From Atriophallophorus winterbourni (Eukaryota > Platyhelminthes > Trematoda > Plagiorchiida > Microphallidae), in assembly GCA_013407085.1 (NCBI GenBank), contig JACCGJ010000215.1, forward strand, positions 18,470 through 82,469: DNA of 64,000 nt. Direction: 5' to 3'. The notes beneath the pieces are model-generated. The model made no database searches and was not told where the DNA came from. It saw only the letters and a list, made by a program, of their open reading frames with translations. The first letter of the stretch is position 1. Each line of letters begins with the position of its first letter. Shown here piece after piece: positions 1 to 13,100 of this stretch. The position numbers were made by a program, and so were the translations under genes.

Positions 1-83
1 GAAACAGCTCTAGTTTAATGTTCCAATTCGCAATTCGAAAAACAATAGCCTAGAAACATTTGTGAGCGAAGGAGTAACGTTAC

Positions 84-1175
84 CTTACAACAAAGGTTAT
101 CATAAACGGTGGTACGCAGACCGGTGAATGCAATATTCCAAAGATAGCTATTTCTCATCAAACCCGGGTTCTGAATCGAATAACCATTTATACGTGCGGC
201 GAGAACTGAAACATCATTAACAAAATACAGCAATTAATGAAAATAAACGTTATTCGAATGAATTGCTGCATCTGGAATACGCGCCAGTGCTTTTGGTTTG
301 AATCAATTTCTATTATAATATCTTTAAGTCATGCAACCTATCGATACCCTTGGATAAATTGCATTATATGATCTCATGATTTTAAATAACCGCTACTTGA
401 ATTTCTTCATCCAGTTATGTTAAGAAATATCCACATCTCTTTAACGTTGACTAGATTACAGTCTATTACCCTCTATGAGAAGAAGGAGTAAGAACATATT
501 CAGAGTTAGTTTCGTATATCATTCAGAAACTTCGCTTTCGAAATTATACAAAAAAATCACCGGCTTTACCCATCATTATCGAAAGAGCCTGATCCCTAAC
601 TCGTAAATGTTAGCGCACTATAGATCTAATTGTTATTCACTTTGACTATCATTAGATGCTTAATTCACTACATTTTTTGTTCAGTAGAAATCTACACCAT
701 CCAATTAATGTAACTCAATTGAGCAATGCGACATTTAAACAAAACCCGTAACATTTAGTAGGCAATGATTTAGTGTTGCCATCGGTTTACGGATGGTTTG
801 TATAACATTTACAAAATAAAAACGCACCATTGCATGCATGGCGTTTTTCAATTCATGACTCAAACCACCTGGGCAGAAATTCAAAACAATGATTAATTGG
901 AAGTTAATATATTTATTGAGAAGAAGGTTAATTTCTCATCTCTTGATTATACGACAGAGGAACCTCCGCAGTTTTGGTAATTTCTCAGTAAATCGTATTC
1001 TCATTGGCAATACGGACCCACCATTATCCAGTCGATTAATTCTCGTCTCATATTGAATCGCAGACTCAGCAGTTTGTTCCACAAACCTTCCGTACATAAA
1101 GTAGTCAGATGAAGTTTCTTTCGAAAGTTCCTCATGTTCCCGGTCACCTTCAAAGTTCTTGAATTTATCATCCAT
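84..1175 (-). CDS. Unrecognised gene, first two candidate exons, leaves the left edge
   Basis: Two exons can be joined on the minus strand. Exon 1 runs from the ATG at 1175 to 1022, with donor gtgggt, leaving phase 1. Exon 2 runs from 205 to 84, with acceptor tgatgtttcag and donor AAG|gtaacg, entering in phase 1 and leaving in phase 0. The phases agree. Exon 1 encodes a charged, helix-prone N-terminus (starts MDDKFKNFEGDREHEEL, no signal peptide). Exon 2 encodes about 40 residues ending TVYDNLCCK. I recognise no domain. The gene continues beyond base 1. The donor of exon 1 is only moderate, so the link is less certain than exon 2 itself, whose splice sites are good. Confidence 0.42.
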
Positions 1176-2604
1176 TTGAATAAATAATGTTAATGATGTA
1201 AACGTTTCTGCAATGCAACATGCATATGCCGTTTTTATTATTCCAAGCTATGGTGGTTGGTGCATTCAATAAACATTACAAATTAGCCTTGGTTTTGGAT
1301 GAATTAGCAACTTGCCGCGTTTCGATTTGAATATGACAAACATCATCTTCCGAGCTCTCCTTTAATATTACCTCAGCTTAGTTGACCGAGGTTAATTGCT
1401 TGGTCAGACGTTCAAATTACGTCTCAGTTTAACCTCAAACATCAACTGATAAAAATTAAATGCCCTGTTTAACCTTTGTTGTTCGATTTCACCGCATCTG
1501 ATTGACATGGGCCACTAAGTAAAATCTTATGAGGCGTTCTCTGTCACTTACACGGTTCCCCGTAACATGTTATGAAGAACTGGCAAGAAAATCTAGTGGA
1601 CAGCTGAGACATTTGTGATCAAAATATCTAGACTGAACTTGTGTCCAGAAGCGATGATTTCATGATATCTCATTACAGTGAGAAACATCAATATCGAGCG
1701 AAGCATTTTGAGCAATAACAAGTGACATTTATTTTTGTTCTGTTTGATGGTAATCCGAGGCGTTTCTACATTATCTTAGGCAGGTATTATAGAGGTTCTT
1801 TTAAAATACGCGAAAACGTAATCCTTCACTTTAAAGTAGTGTTATGTTATAAAAAAATGTAATTTCTTGTCAAATATGGCTCCGTTGCTTAAACTTTAGT
1901 TACTATTTAAACTAACACTTAGGCGTGACCGTGTTCTATGAAATGATGTAAACAAATTATTTTTCGCTGGTAACTGTCAAATTGAGAAATGTTTAATTTG
2001 TCTTTGGGTATGGAAACGAAGTGGAAACGGTTCGTGTTAAAAGGTTTCTCTAAGCTTGTTACTGGGCCACACAATCGTTTAATGTTCGCATTAAAGCGGG
2101 TAGCAGCTACGGCTATAAATTTGTACGACAATAACACAATCAATAAAATTCTTTATAGGATTATAGCAGACAAATTTGGAAACACTGACATATATTGTAT
2201 CACTCCCAATTCTTATTCGCTGCACTGATAATCCTACCGGGACTCACGAACGCTTCCATTCGACTCGAAAATCTCAATAGGTAATATCTCACAGAGTAGA
2301 CACGAATGTTTCATTATGTTATGAATCATAATTCGTAGTGCACCACAAAGTTCAAGCCAAAACGTTTCCAGAAAATCATTCAAACTGTTCACTTTGTGTA
2401 AACGGGTCTATCTATGCAAAAGATTATTTCACAATCCGTAGAAATTGTATCCAAAGGAGTTGCGCAACAGTCGCCAAGTTGGCAAATTCAAAGATTTTCA
2501 TGCTTTTCATAACTGTAAGTCGTTTTTTAATGAAAATTGCGAAGTTTTCATCATGTTCCGATAGCCATTTGTTACAAATCACAGCACAGTCGGCCATTTA
2601 TCGC
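1176..2604. other. Intergenic region between divergent candidate genes
   Basis: AT-rich sequence between the minus-strand ATG at 1175 and the plus-strand ATG at 2605. Short open frames overlap on both strands at about 1,919-2,228 without convincing splice sites or family resemblance. If both flanking genes are real, this is a shared upstream region. I see no clear promoter element. Confidence 0.3.
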
Positions 2605-2732
2605 ATGTGGCCGGTTAGATTTTGTTCTGGGAATCGAGCTATGACGTCAAGACAATTGGATACTCGTGATTCTATAAAAGCTTTGCATGAAGTGCAAAAC
2701 CACGCGCGGAAATTTCTTACAAGTCCATTCAG
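2605..2732 (+). CDS. Candidate first coding exon, possible mitochondrial targeting peptide
   Basis: An ATG at 2605 opens a frame that reaches a strong donor (CATTCAG|gtgagt) at 2733, leaving phase 2. The 42 codons begin MWPVRFCSGNRAMTSRQLDT and are rich in Arg, Ser and hydroxylated residues with no early acidic residue, as in mitochondrial presequences, followed by a helix-like stretch ending in RKFLTSPF. The frame is open further upstream to about 2,338, so the true start could be earlier or this could be an internal exon. I could not find the next exon, and the product is unknown. Confidence 0.35.
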
Positions 2733-3460
2733 GTGAGTCAAAAATTGAAGCATTGTGATTTACTTCAGTCCACTTGCTGAGGTTAGGATTATTCAGTCAA
2801 CTGTGAAGCTCAATTGCTGAGAAATACCGAAAAGGTATTCTTTCGCTTTCTTCAAGTAATTTGTGAAAAATAGGAGAATTTTTATTCAAGTCTAATATGA
2901 AAATGTTTGCTTGGTGTTTGTATTAAGTATGTATGAGTTGGTCTATTTCATGGAGCTCGAAAGTTATACTAACAACCAAAGAATGCATAGGTACCAAAAT
3001 CCGATATGAATTTTAGTTCTGCGTAAAATCCCTATTTGAGATTAAAATTTGATTGCTCAATTAAAAATCAGTGTAAGCAACATAGGTCAAACTCATACTG
3101 ATTCGCGTCAATAAGTGAAAACAAATGTGGTGTTCAACTGATGTAATTTCCGAAATTCAGTCATTGATAGAAATTTGCTAGAAGAACCATTTATTTTTGC
3201 CGTTTAAACATTCAAAATACAAAATGTATGCTATTCAACTTATGATATACTTACAACTTTCAATAAATCGAAATTTTATATTTTGATCCAAGTTGAAAGT
3301 TGAAATATTGACAAGTATGAAATATGGTTAAGGCAATGCTGGTGGGTATATTTATTTGAAGTGAGCGCTGATAGGCAAACATAGTATTACTTAGCGTAAA
3401 TATCTTGAACAAGTTGTGCTTGTATGTTACGACCAACCTGTTCAATCACATGAGGCGGCA

Positions 3461-3840
3461 CTCATGTAGATAGAGCTTAAACCCATGTTCTGATCCTACC
3501 GTCCCTACCTGATGAGTGCAAACAGCACGAAACCGGTCGTGTGGGGGTGTTTCATGGAAATGCATGCAAATGGGCTTTTTCTTTCGTGGTTATGGGTTTA
3601 AACACTGTCTACATGAGCGTGGGCTCATGTGATTGATCAGGTTGTTCTTACCAACCTTATCCAAAAGTGGCAGACAAGCATAACTTGTTTACCATTCTTC
3701 CACTGTTTCAAGCGCATGCGGATCCTGATCCTACTGTCCCTATTTGATGAGTGCAAACGGCACGAAACCGGTCGTGGGGTGTATGTGTGTGATGGCAATG
3801 CATGCAAATGATTTTTTTGTTTGTGAGTATGTTGACGTTT
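3461..3840 (+). repeat. Two tandem hammerhead-ribozyme repeat units (type A)
   Basis: Two copies of a roughly 241-bp unit lie head to tail. Each has a hammerhead core. Unit 1 has CTGATGA at 3509-3515, stem II GTGC/GCAC around an AAACA loop, GAAA at 3529-3532, a two-base-pair stem III within ACCGGT, and cleavage triplet GTC ending at 3538. The bases after the triplet pair with those before CTGATGA (stem I). Unit 2 (core 3744-3773) has T for the first C of CTGATGA, which should weaken it, but its stem I pairing is longer. Both are followed by a tail containing atgcatgcaaatg. The family resembles schistosome Sm-alpha and PLE-type hammerheads. Confidence 0.75.
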
Positions 3841-4128
3841 CTTTAAAAACAGTTTCTTAAGATTATCGCACATTTTATGATTGTAAACTGTTCTAGAGTT
3901 TAAACACACGGTTATCGTAAAAGCTTCGACGTGGGTATATGCGGGAAAGTAATATTTGAACTGTATGCTCAGAAATGCGTGCAATTAGACCGGAACCGTT
4001 TTTGTATAGGGAATGTGTGTGGTGGTGAGTCAACATGGGCTATTTATGGTTTTTAATTTAAAAAATACAAAAAGTAATTCGGAGATAATCTGTTTCATAT
4101 CACATGCATTGCCCATAAGGTTGAACCC

Positions 4129-7100
4129 ATGCTCGGAACGAACATTTTGATCATTTCTTGCATCGGATGGATTGCGATTTCAATTTCGGCCACTCCTATC
4201 TTCATATCTACAAACAATGAATCTTTGGAGAACGAAACTTATCCGCATTCTGATGAAAATTACACAGTGCTGTAAGCTTTCTCTTTAATTAGTACAAAAT
4301 TTTGCTATTTTCTTTACGTTTCCCTTTGTCAAGCATATATTATAAACTCTGCCTTCCGGTTAAATAAATCAGATATGTACGATCGTATGAATGTTAACAT
4401 TAAATTCATTGCAGTGTCAATTTTATATAATATAATGAAAAAATAAAAGGCAGCACTTGAAAGGTAGTAACGTGTATAAAATCAGTGATTGCATTTTATT
4501 GGTAATGTTTCGCTTCTGGAACAGAAGCGTCGTCCAACCCAGGGTGTTAGTACGAAGAGAAATAAAGCTTGTAATTTCATTCAACTGAAGCAAAAAGTTA
4601 TCAATAAACATCTTTAACAGATTCATTGGAAAATTTCTTCTTCATGAATCTGTTATATCAATTTACATCAACAGTTATGAGATTTTTATAAACAACCATT
4701 CATTAATTTCCATCGTATTATGCAAAAACAATACTAACCAGCGATAACTCGTGTTATAATACAGCAGAATAATAAACTGTGATAATAAAACATGTTTATC
4801 AGCTATTGACTGTCAACCTTTAAACTTGGTCTCTGTTTGTACTGATACCCTTGGTCTGAAAAAGCTTCGGTGTCAGATGCGAAACGTAACAAATAATCTG
4901 CAATCACCGATTCATTACAAACTTTATTTCCAATAAATATGATTCCCAGATCGGTAGCAAACATTTTCCACTACATTGGTGTCTAAAATTCGTGGTTAGC
5001 TAAGTTGAGTTAATTAGGAAATCTCAAATGATTTTGAAGAATAATGTTCTCCTGATTACTCGTGAGTAACAGATACCAAACAAATATTCATTATCAAAAT
5101 AGTCTGAGGTCATCAATATTCAAACCATTTTTCCATCTGTTATATTCACAACCTCAATTGATAATTCCCTGAGAATTTTCATACTGAAAATTCCCTTAAT
5201 AAGGCTAGTATTTATCAGACATTCGGATGTAGCATAAGGAAAATTCAACAAAATATGTTATTTCAAAACTGAATTTTACCTGTGCGATATTAAATTCAAA
5301 TATTAATATTAACACGAATTTTTTCTTGTTCCAATTTGTTTTCACATATTTAGTACTAATCTTCCCGTGTCAGGCCTGTCTAAACCTCATGCAGTACACT
5401 AATTTCAAGTACAAGCATTTAACTGATGTTCGCCAAACTCTCCAAGCTCAAGAGAATCGCTAAAAGCCAAATATACAAACTGAAGAATATGATAAAATCA
5501 AGAGAAGCCCATAAGATTGTCGCATTTACTTTAGTTAGAGGCGAATCAAATGATATCATTTCACCTAGTGGATAGATACCTACAATGTTGTAATTATTTT
5601 TTACTATTTCTATGCCATTATATACTGAAGTGAAGTCAGGTGTTATTATGAAACATATTTTGGAAACTGCGCATGGTGGGACCGAGAATTGTAATCAACT
5701 TGAATGTGACACTTCACATGATATCCAGTGAATTACTAGCATCTAGTATATATACTTAAAAATATCTAAAATGTAGGTCTTTAATTCTTTAGAGCTAAAC
5801 ATTTAATGTTCCATTATTATACCCAATTTTCAGTTATGAACATCAGTTACCGAGTGATCACGCAGAAAGTACGAGTTTGAGTTCGGAAGCTCCAGAGTCT
5901 GATGACGAAAACACACAATCCACAATTCCAGTGAGCCTTTCATGATTTTATTCATTTTAAACATTCCTTTAGTTTACTTTCATACGAGAAAACTATGTTT
6001 ACCATTGACGAATAACGTGTCTGGATGCATGCTAAACTAAGCCGCTTAAACGAGAATGGTTTTACGATTAATATTAATAATCTTCACAACATTATCCATA
6101 GGGACGTAGGCGAAAACCTAAATCGTCTTATATGAACGCTGGTGCTAACACCAAGGATGAAAACTATAATTCATCAATAACTAGAAATTTCATATAATTA
6201 TTGGTAGAAACGCTGAATATTTTCTCCCCTTACTCATTTACCTGGCTAATGTGTCTCGAGTTTAAATAGCCACTGTTAGATAATTTCGTGATCTCAGTGA
6301 AAATATCACTGCTAAAATTATACAGCATTTATTTTGTTCTTGAATCTTTTGGAAGGAACTCAGATTGGATCATTGTTTACCAAACCCTTTGAAACCGCCT
6401 CATGTGATTACATTTGATTTCCAACAAGTAACGTATATTAAAAATTGGAAACAAAACCCGTGGCTTTAATGTTGAAGCATACTTTACCGTTTCTTAAATG
6501 ATCCCATTCAAACGGATCCCAATTGTAATGTTCCTACATGATGAACCTAAATAACATGAAACTGTTCGTGCGGTGTTACGGAAACGGATAAATATATGAA
6601 TATATCTGCAAGTCCATGCACTTAACCGGATCCAAGTATGAATTATGTATCTATTTCATTAAAAAAAACATTGGTGTGACATCCAATCAAATAGTTGACT
6701 TCGAATTTCAAACTGTGTTGATTATTAGTTCGAAGTTTCAAAGAACTCGGATCTTGATCGTAGTGTACCTAGCGGAGTGCAAGCATTGAGAAACCAGTCG
6801 TTAGGTGTGCGAGGCGGAAATAGTTTCTTATATTGACAATTTATCATACCCATACTTTGTAAACAGTGAGCGGTATTCTGTTCAGCATTTCTCAGCTATT
6901 TAACTATTAAAAACTGGTGAATTTCCCATTGATAAACCAATCTAGACAATAGCTTCATCGGGGTCAAGAGCAGAGATTAAAACATTAAATGCGGTATGGT
7001 GTGTGAAAGCGGTATACATAAATTACCAGATAGAAATTTGCAAACCAAGTTCCTTGGCAGGGCTTTTTCAACATAGATAAGGCTCACGTCCGACTTATAA

Positions 7101-10100
7101 ACCAATTACCGATTGCACGAAGTTTGAAAATATTATCATGTGCTTATATTTCCTTTTTTGGACATTCGGCAATTCGGATATAAATTAACGTATGAAATTT
7201 GTTTGACACTATATTGTATTGCTTACACCAGCTTTTTTATACCAGTCTCGGGATTTCGGAACATTTGACCAAGGGTGTTGGGCATAAAAAAATCTGTTCA
7301 AACATCATGCGAAAGGCAGACAATGTAATTTTTGGGACACTCGTACATAGGGTTCGAACACAGAAAAATAGTGATAAGTGAGAAAACCAAAGAATAACTT
7401 CTAGTTGTGCTTCGAGATGATTATTTAACAGGATTCTGCTGTTGTTCTTATGATGTTTGCCCATCTTGGATAGAGATTGTTCTAGGCTTTGACATCACGT
7501 TGAAATAAATCATCAGTAAAATTTATTTCGAAGTGACTTGTAGTCCGACTTCTGTGTTTTAAACGCATTTTCCCTGTCCGATTAAACTTTTTGTACTCTC
7601 AATTCAAGCCATTTGCCACGTCATCAGAATATTATCCACAACTTGAGCTAAAGTTGAATAATTATCATTAATTTGTTGAATTTCGGACAATAAATCGAAT
7701 AGATGATTTGTTCATCTCGTCACTAATTACGAAGCACGCAGATGTTTACTTCCAACGTGAGGAGAGCTTCTAGTTTTCGGTTATCCTAAGTTCCTATTAC
7801 TAGAATAATTATCATTAAGCAGATAAAGTCGTATAGTCGGATAAAGGAATAATTTCTGAATCGTATACGAATGTTAACATTTTCCAAGCACATCATTTTT
7901 TAATATTGTTCAGATTAAATTTTCTTATTTTTGAATTTCAATAGATGTCTGAAGAATCTTCAGTTACCGAACAAGGACAAACTGAGGAAACCACTACTGA
8001 AAGTGACGCTGAAACAGAGAATTGTAGCACGATTATGGACCACGTAAGTTTGATGACTTTTTAAACCAAAGTGAAGTTCTTTCAAACTCCTACACGGTTT
8101 CATTTATTCTCAAGAAAATAATATCAGGGACATCCACGGATGTTCGATCTTGCGGCACTTCAACGAGACGCCATTGAAGCAGGGATAATAAGCTTTATAC
8201 GAAAATACGTAAAGATATTATGTTTGGTATAATCTTCTAGCACTTGTATCGTTCTAGGTAACTAGATAGTAGTACTTTCGTTCATATAGACTGTGGATAT
8301 GCTAAATATGTATCGTCAAAGTCTTCCGATTTATACATATATATTTAACGATTAACTGATTGTGTATCACAACGGCTCCGAACTCATACCGCATTTATGA
8401 TAATTGTGTTTTCATCCATGAAAGTCGACGACCATGAAGCTAAAATTGTCCTGGTTTACAATATCATGCTTCCCGTGTGTGCTTTTCTAACGGTAGCACA
8501 CGTTACTTATTAACCACCGTTAATGTTAGGTGCGAAGTCCTGTAGCATAAATTCATCAGAATTGCATCATTAGATGAGGTCAAAATCCATTCATAGCCTA
8601 AGCAGAAAACTGTTATTTATCATAAAGAAATTGTATTTAAATTTTCAGAATCTATAATAATCTTCTGACATGAATTTACAGCAATTCCATTTAGGATACC
8701 CAGTATACAACAGGCGTTATTATAGATCGTGAGCCATGCTCTCAAAGCTTCGGTTTACGTAGCATTCAGAATAGTAGTATTTCTAGTGAGTTTTCGGAGA
8801 AAATATTGTGAAAAGCCTGTATGAATTATTTTTGTGACAGCTAGTTTTAATACAATTATGGAAAATGGCAACATATTTACCTGCGGTCAACAATTGAATG
8901 TTGTATATATCTCTCTATTGAGTAATGCAAGCATACATAAGATGTGACACGAAACTATATTTTTCATCTCATTAGCACGTTTACTCAACTCAAGCGTTTC
9001 TAAATTAATGCATTACAAATCATTGAATAGCTACTTTATTTTCAACCTGACAGCCTCTTACAGAAGCGCCTGATGTATCATCGAATTCCACTGATCAGAT
9101 GGAAACGCAATCACTGACAAATGAATTGTTAGTAAACGACAACGATGTAAGTCGTAATGAGTAATAATGGCATTGAAAGTTTCACCATTCAAACCGAAGT
9201 TGCGTTGAAGCGAGGAAATTCAAAATAGAATTACGATGCTGCTTTGAGCCATCTATCACTTGATCTCGGACGATAAATTCACCCTCTGTGGATCTACCGT
9301 CGAAAACACACTGTTAATATTATGCTAAGTATTTATAGTAATATTCCCTTATGGATAAATAGTTCATTTAGTTACACAATGACTATCTGTATTCAACGTG
9401 TTGTCGCTGTTGCACAGATAATTGTGATGATTGCTTGTTAGATTGTGTGCGAGATAATGTCAATTTGAATTCTGTTCTAGCTTCATTGTTTCATTATTTG
9501 CTTTCACTGCTACTTCACTTAAAACATTTTGTCGCTAGACTCATTCGGTCGAATTTGACTATGTATGTACATCACAAGTGCATGAACGTTTCATGCCCCA
9601 CAGCTTTTCGAACGACTGACGAGTCCGACTTGAGAGAAGCGATCACTCCCGAAACGCTCAAAGCCATAGACTGTACTAGTCAAACGATGTCTGTTCATCT
9701 ACGATCAGCATCCGATAGCAGTATTCGCTCTTCCCCAGCTTGCAGATGGCGATTTATAAAGTAACACCAGAGTGAGCGTTCAGAAGCAATTTCTTCACAC
9801 ATTCAAGAGATTGAACAGTTTTTTACCGGGAATATTTAATTTTCCCTTCAGTAAATCGGGTCCCTCGTGGCGTTTGAGCATTGTGCAAAATTGCGTATTG
9901 AATCAAATATTTTAATTCGGGCAAAATATTTGATCAATTTTTGATAGCCTTCATTTCGTAACGTGCCTAGTTGCAAAATGGTTAATACCGTTTCAAAAAT
10001 ACATTCGGGCTTGCTTCATGGTAATAGAACAGAGGATATGCACCGGTCCTACGGGCTCAAGATGACTAATGGGAAAATTTATAAAAACTAATTTGTATCA

Positions 10101-13100
10101 GTTAGTATTTTGCGTGGCTAGCAGATAGAAGTTTTTTCGTTGTTGGCCTCATTCGATCGAGGTTGACCATATATATACATCGCGAATTTAAAAATTGCCG
10201 AGATATTTAGTTACATACGCATCAACAGCATGCACAATTACCCGTTTCTTGGCTAGTATATGAACTAAAACATGAAAAGCGACATGAAAAGAGAGTGGCC
10301 TGGAATACTCGTAAGAATCTTGGCACAGAAGCAAATTGGAAGCGATTAAGTGAGGTGCGAAATCATATCACGTCCCATGTAAGAAAGGATTGTATACAGT
10401 ACCAATGGCATTTGCGCATGTGAATGTGAATAAAAAAGATGCAATTAAATTAGAAAATAAACGACCGTTTGTCAAACCTGGCGTCTTCTTTGGACAAACC
10501 CTCAATAGATTGTATCATTCTTCCCAAGATACTGCTGATGCTGTAGCAAATGTTTGCCTAATTGTTTTGATTCTAAGCGTTATATTGGGTTTTGCCAGTA
10601 TCTCCACATTTTTTATGCCGGGGTCCAGTGTTGTATGCAAATCGGAAACCAAAATGGAAAAAAAACCACAGAGAGAACATCTTAAAATCACTTATCGTCG
10701 AGCAATCCAGAAAGATCTGAAAATGATGGGTCTGGCAATGGATGATGTGTGGGTCGTTAAAGTGCCGCAATGTATCAAAAAAGTTTTTTGAATGATCAAG
10801 TTTCGCCAGCTTCGAAGGACACAAGTGAATTATGAAGGAAGTGTCACATACATGGATTACATGATCATTCTGTGCTGAATCTTATGCAAATCATATTCAG
10901 ATTGTCGTGTTGGTGCTATCTTTATACACACTCCTGATATCAAAATAGAGCATTGGAGTAGTTGCAACAAGATACAAGCGCAACGGTATTAAACATGAAA
11001 AATAAGATTAATTTAGTCAAATAATGATAACAAATACCAAATAAAAAGGCTAGTTCAGCAAAATTCGAATCGAATGTTTTCCTTGGTATCATGGTATGTA
11101 CGTTGAAACCTGATGTACGAAATGCATGCTTCAAATTAATCTTGATTAATTTTGTGTATTGCAAAGGCAATACAACATTTTAGTTTTGAAAAATCAAAAT
11201 TTTTAAGACTTTAGACATCATCGACCGACTGAAACAATAATCCAACAATACGTATTTTGCATTTTACAGACTACTGAGGACAACGTTGCAACTGCTGCGG
11301 TTGTTGAAGTGAACGATGACGCAACTCCCATTTGTGAAATTCCGACTGAATCAGCACGAACAACTCAAGTGAGTTGATCGTTGTATAATAAGTTAAATCA
11401 TACTAAAATTCCCTTCGATTAAATTCCTTTAGATTAATTAACAAAATGTATACTATACAACGAATAAAAATGATGTCGTGAGCAGGATGACATATTTTTT
11501 TACTTTTAACGACTTATGCTTTGGAATCGAGTTCAAATATCGCTGCTCATTCTTTGAGATTTGCCGTGAAAGATTAGACGTCTATTTATCTTTACAGCCA
11601 ATAAGCGCAAATTTAATCGGCAAGCACAAACGGCAGCAAACCACATTATTTGGCTATTTTCAAGTAGCATCCACGCCCGTTTTGAGTTTGAGACTTTTTA
11701 AGTAGATTTAGTTTAGTGAAAAGGGGTTACGATGGAAGAAACAAGTTCCCAAATTCGAACATTCTGTAGAGTACAACACGAGAGATCGCAAATTGGATAC
11801 AAGTATTTATTTATGTGACTACTCATAAGTATGAATCCCACCGATATAAACAGAGATTTGATCACGGCAGCCCACACCGGAGGTACCGGACTCGAGTTTA
11901 ACTCTTATTTGAACTCATCAGCAGTGAATATGCTCTTCCTCGGGTAAGACTCAAATCCCCGACCATCATAATGGCAGTCCTTTTCTTTACGATCTGGTCT
12001 ACTATCTACCGTGTAATTGATTGCAATTGACATTCATGAAACTTTGTCCTGACTGACACATTTGGTCACAAGTCTACCATGCGCATTAAAAGAGTAGCAA
12101 GAACAGAACAATTAAGTGCAATCTGCTTATCCACAGCGGATATTACTTCAGATGTGCACCGGTTTCCACATCAATCTGATTTGTCGGGGAATTTCGTGCC
12201 TACTATTTCCTATCGTGCTGTCGCCATGTTTATATTTTCAACTAGCCTCGCCAAATTCTATATCATTAAGTAGGTAAAGACGTATTTCAGCAGTTTTTGT
12301 TTCTTAACAGGATTCCATTCCAACCGTTGGGAACAATACTTACGGAACCTGAGTTCAAATATTGCTATGGTTATTGTCGACGGCATTTAGAACGTTTCAT
12401 ACACTTGTGGTGTGCCAGAGAATGTATTTTGTAGGTCAAACCCGTTCATTCTGAGAGCAAAAGGCTATTCCGAAATCTTGATGTAGACACTCTATAGTGT
12501 ATTAAAATAACAAAAGGACTTTAAATTTCATAGGACAAATCTTGAACAATCGCAAATGAAAAGCTATTAGATGGTTTAGACAACTGTTTCTTACACCACC
12601 ATCGGACTTTTAGTGGAAAACAGGTAATCCCGTTTTCTATTGTTGTCACTTAGAGTTGATGTCACATAGTGGAAGTATTAAACAATCGAGTGAGAACATA
12701 TATGCAACGGCTGTAGCGTCATCCATGTAAAATAACCAACGGTAAACGACCTCATCAATTCGCCCTCACTTGTTTCTATGTAAAAACATCAATTTTCATG
12801 GCGTCCACTGTCAACACGTGTGGCACAACAATTTGTTGAACTGTAGCGTAAATGCATATGGAAAATGATTTTAATGTACTAGGATAAAGGAAAATGTATC
12901 ATTCAAATACAATGACGCTTGTCTCTTTCATAAATTTTATTAGCGTTATATTGCTAGATCAATTCGAGACTGCTCGCAATATCAATGTGTAAACGGCTTA
13001 TCAGATGCCAAATATTTTTAACAAATAAACGACCTGGTAATTTAAACCTTGTATGAAATCCCTTCAAGGTTTTATATTTCTAGATTGTCGACTTATTTCA

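Noticed and set aside
3461..3840. CRISPR-like regularly spaced repeats
   Set aside because: The period is about 240 bp with only two units, and the conserved part is a ribozyme core. The genome is eukaryotic.
7340..7365. tRNA-like gggttcgaacac motif
   Set aside because: It resembles a T-arm, but no acceptor stem, D-arm or anticodon arm can be folded around it.
9435..9764. 109-residue frame (122 residues in the second copy) with a hydrophobic stretch
   Set aside because: It is open in both copies, but the differences change amino acids (Cys to Arg, Pro to Arg, Arg to Ser). It lacks a fitting splice phase for the surrounding gene and lies next to LINE debris. It is probably eroded repeat.
10390..10791. 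133-residue frame with one possible membrane segment
   Set aside because: The frame is broken by a single-base insertion in the second copy, and its end resembles a LINE C-terminus. I do not call it a gene.
12079..12273. 64-residue frame (86 in the second copy)
   Set aside because: It has no splice context or family resemblance and differs freely between the copies.
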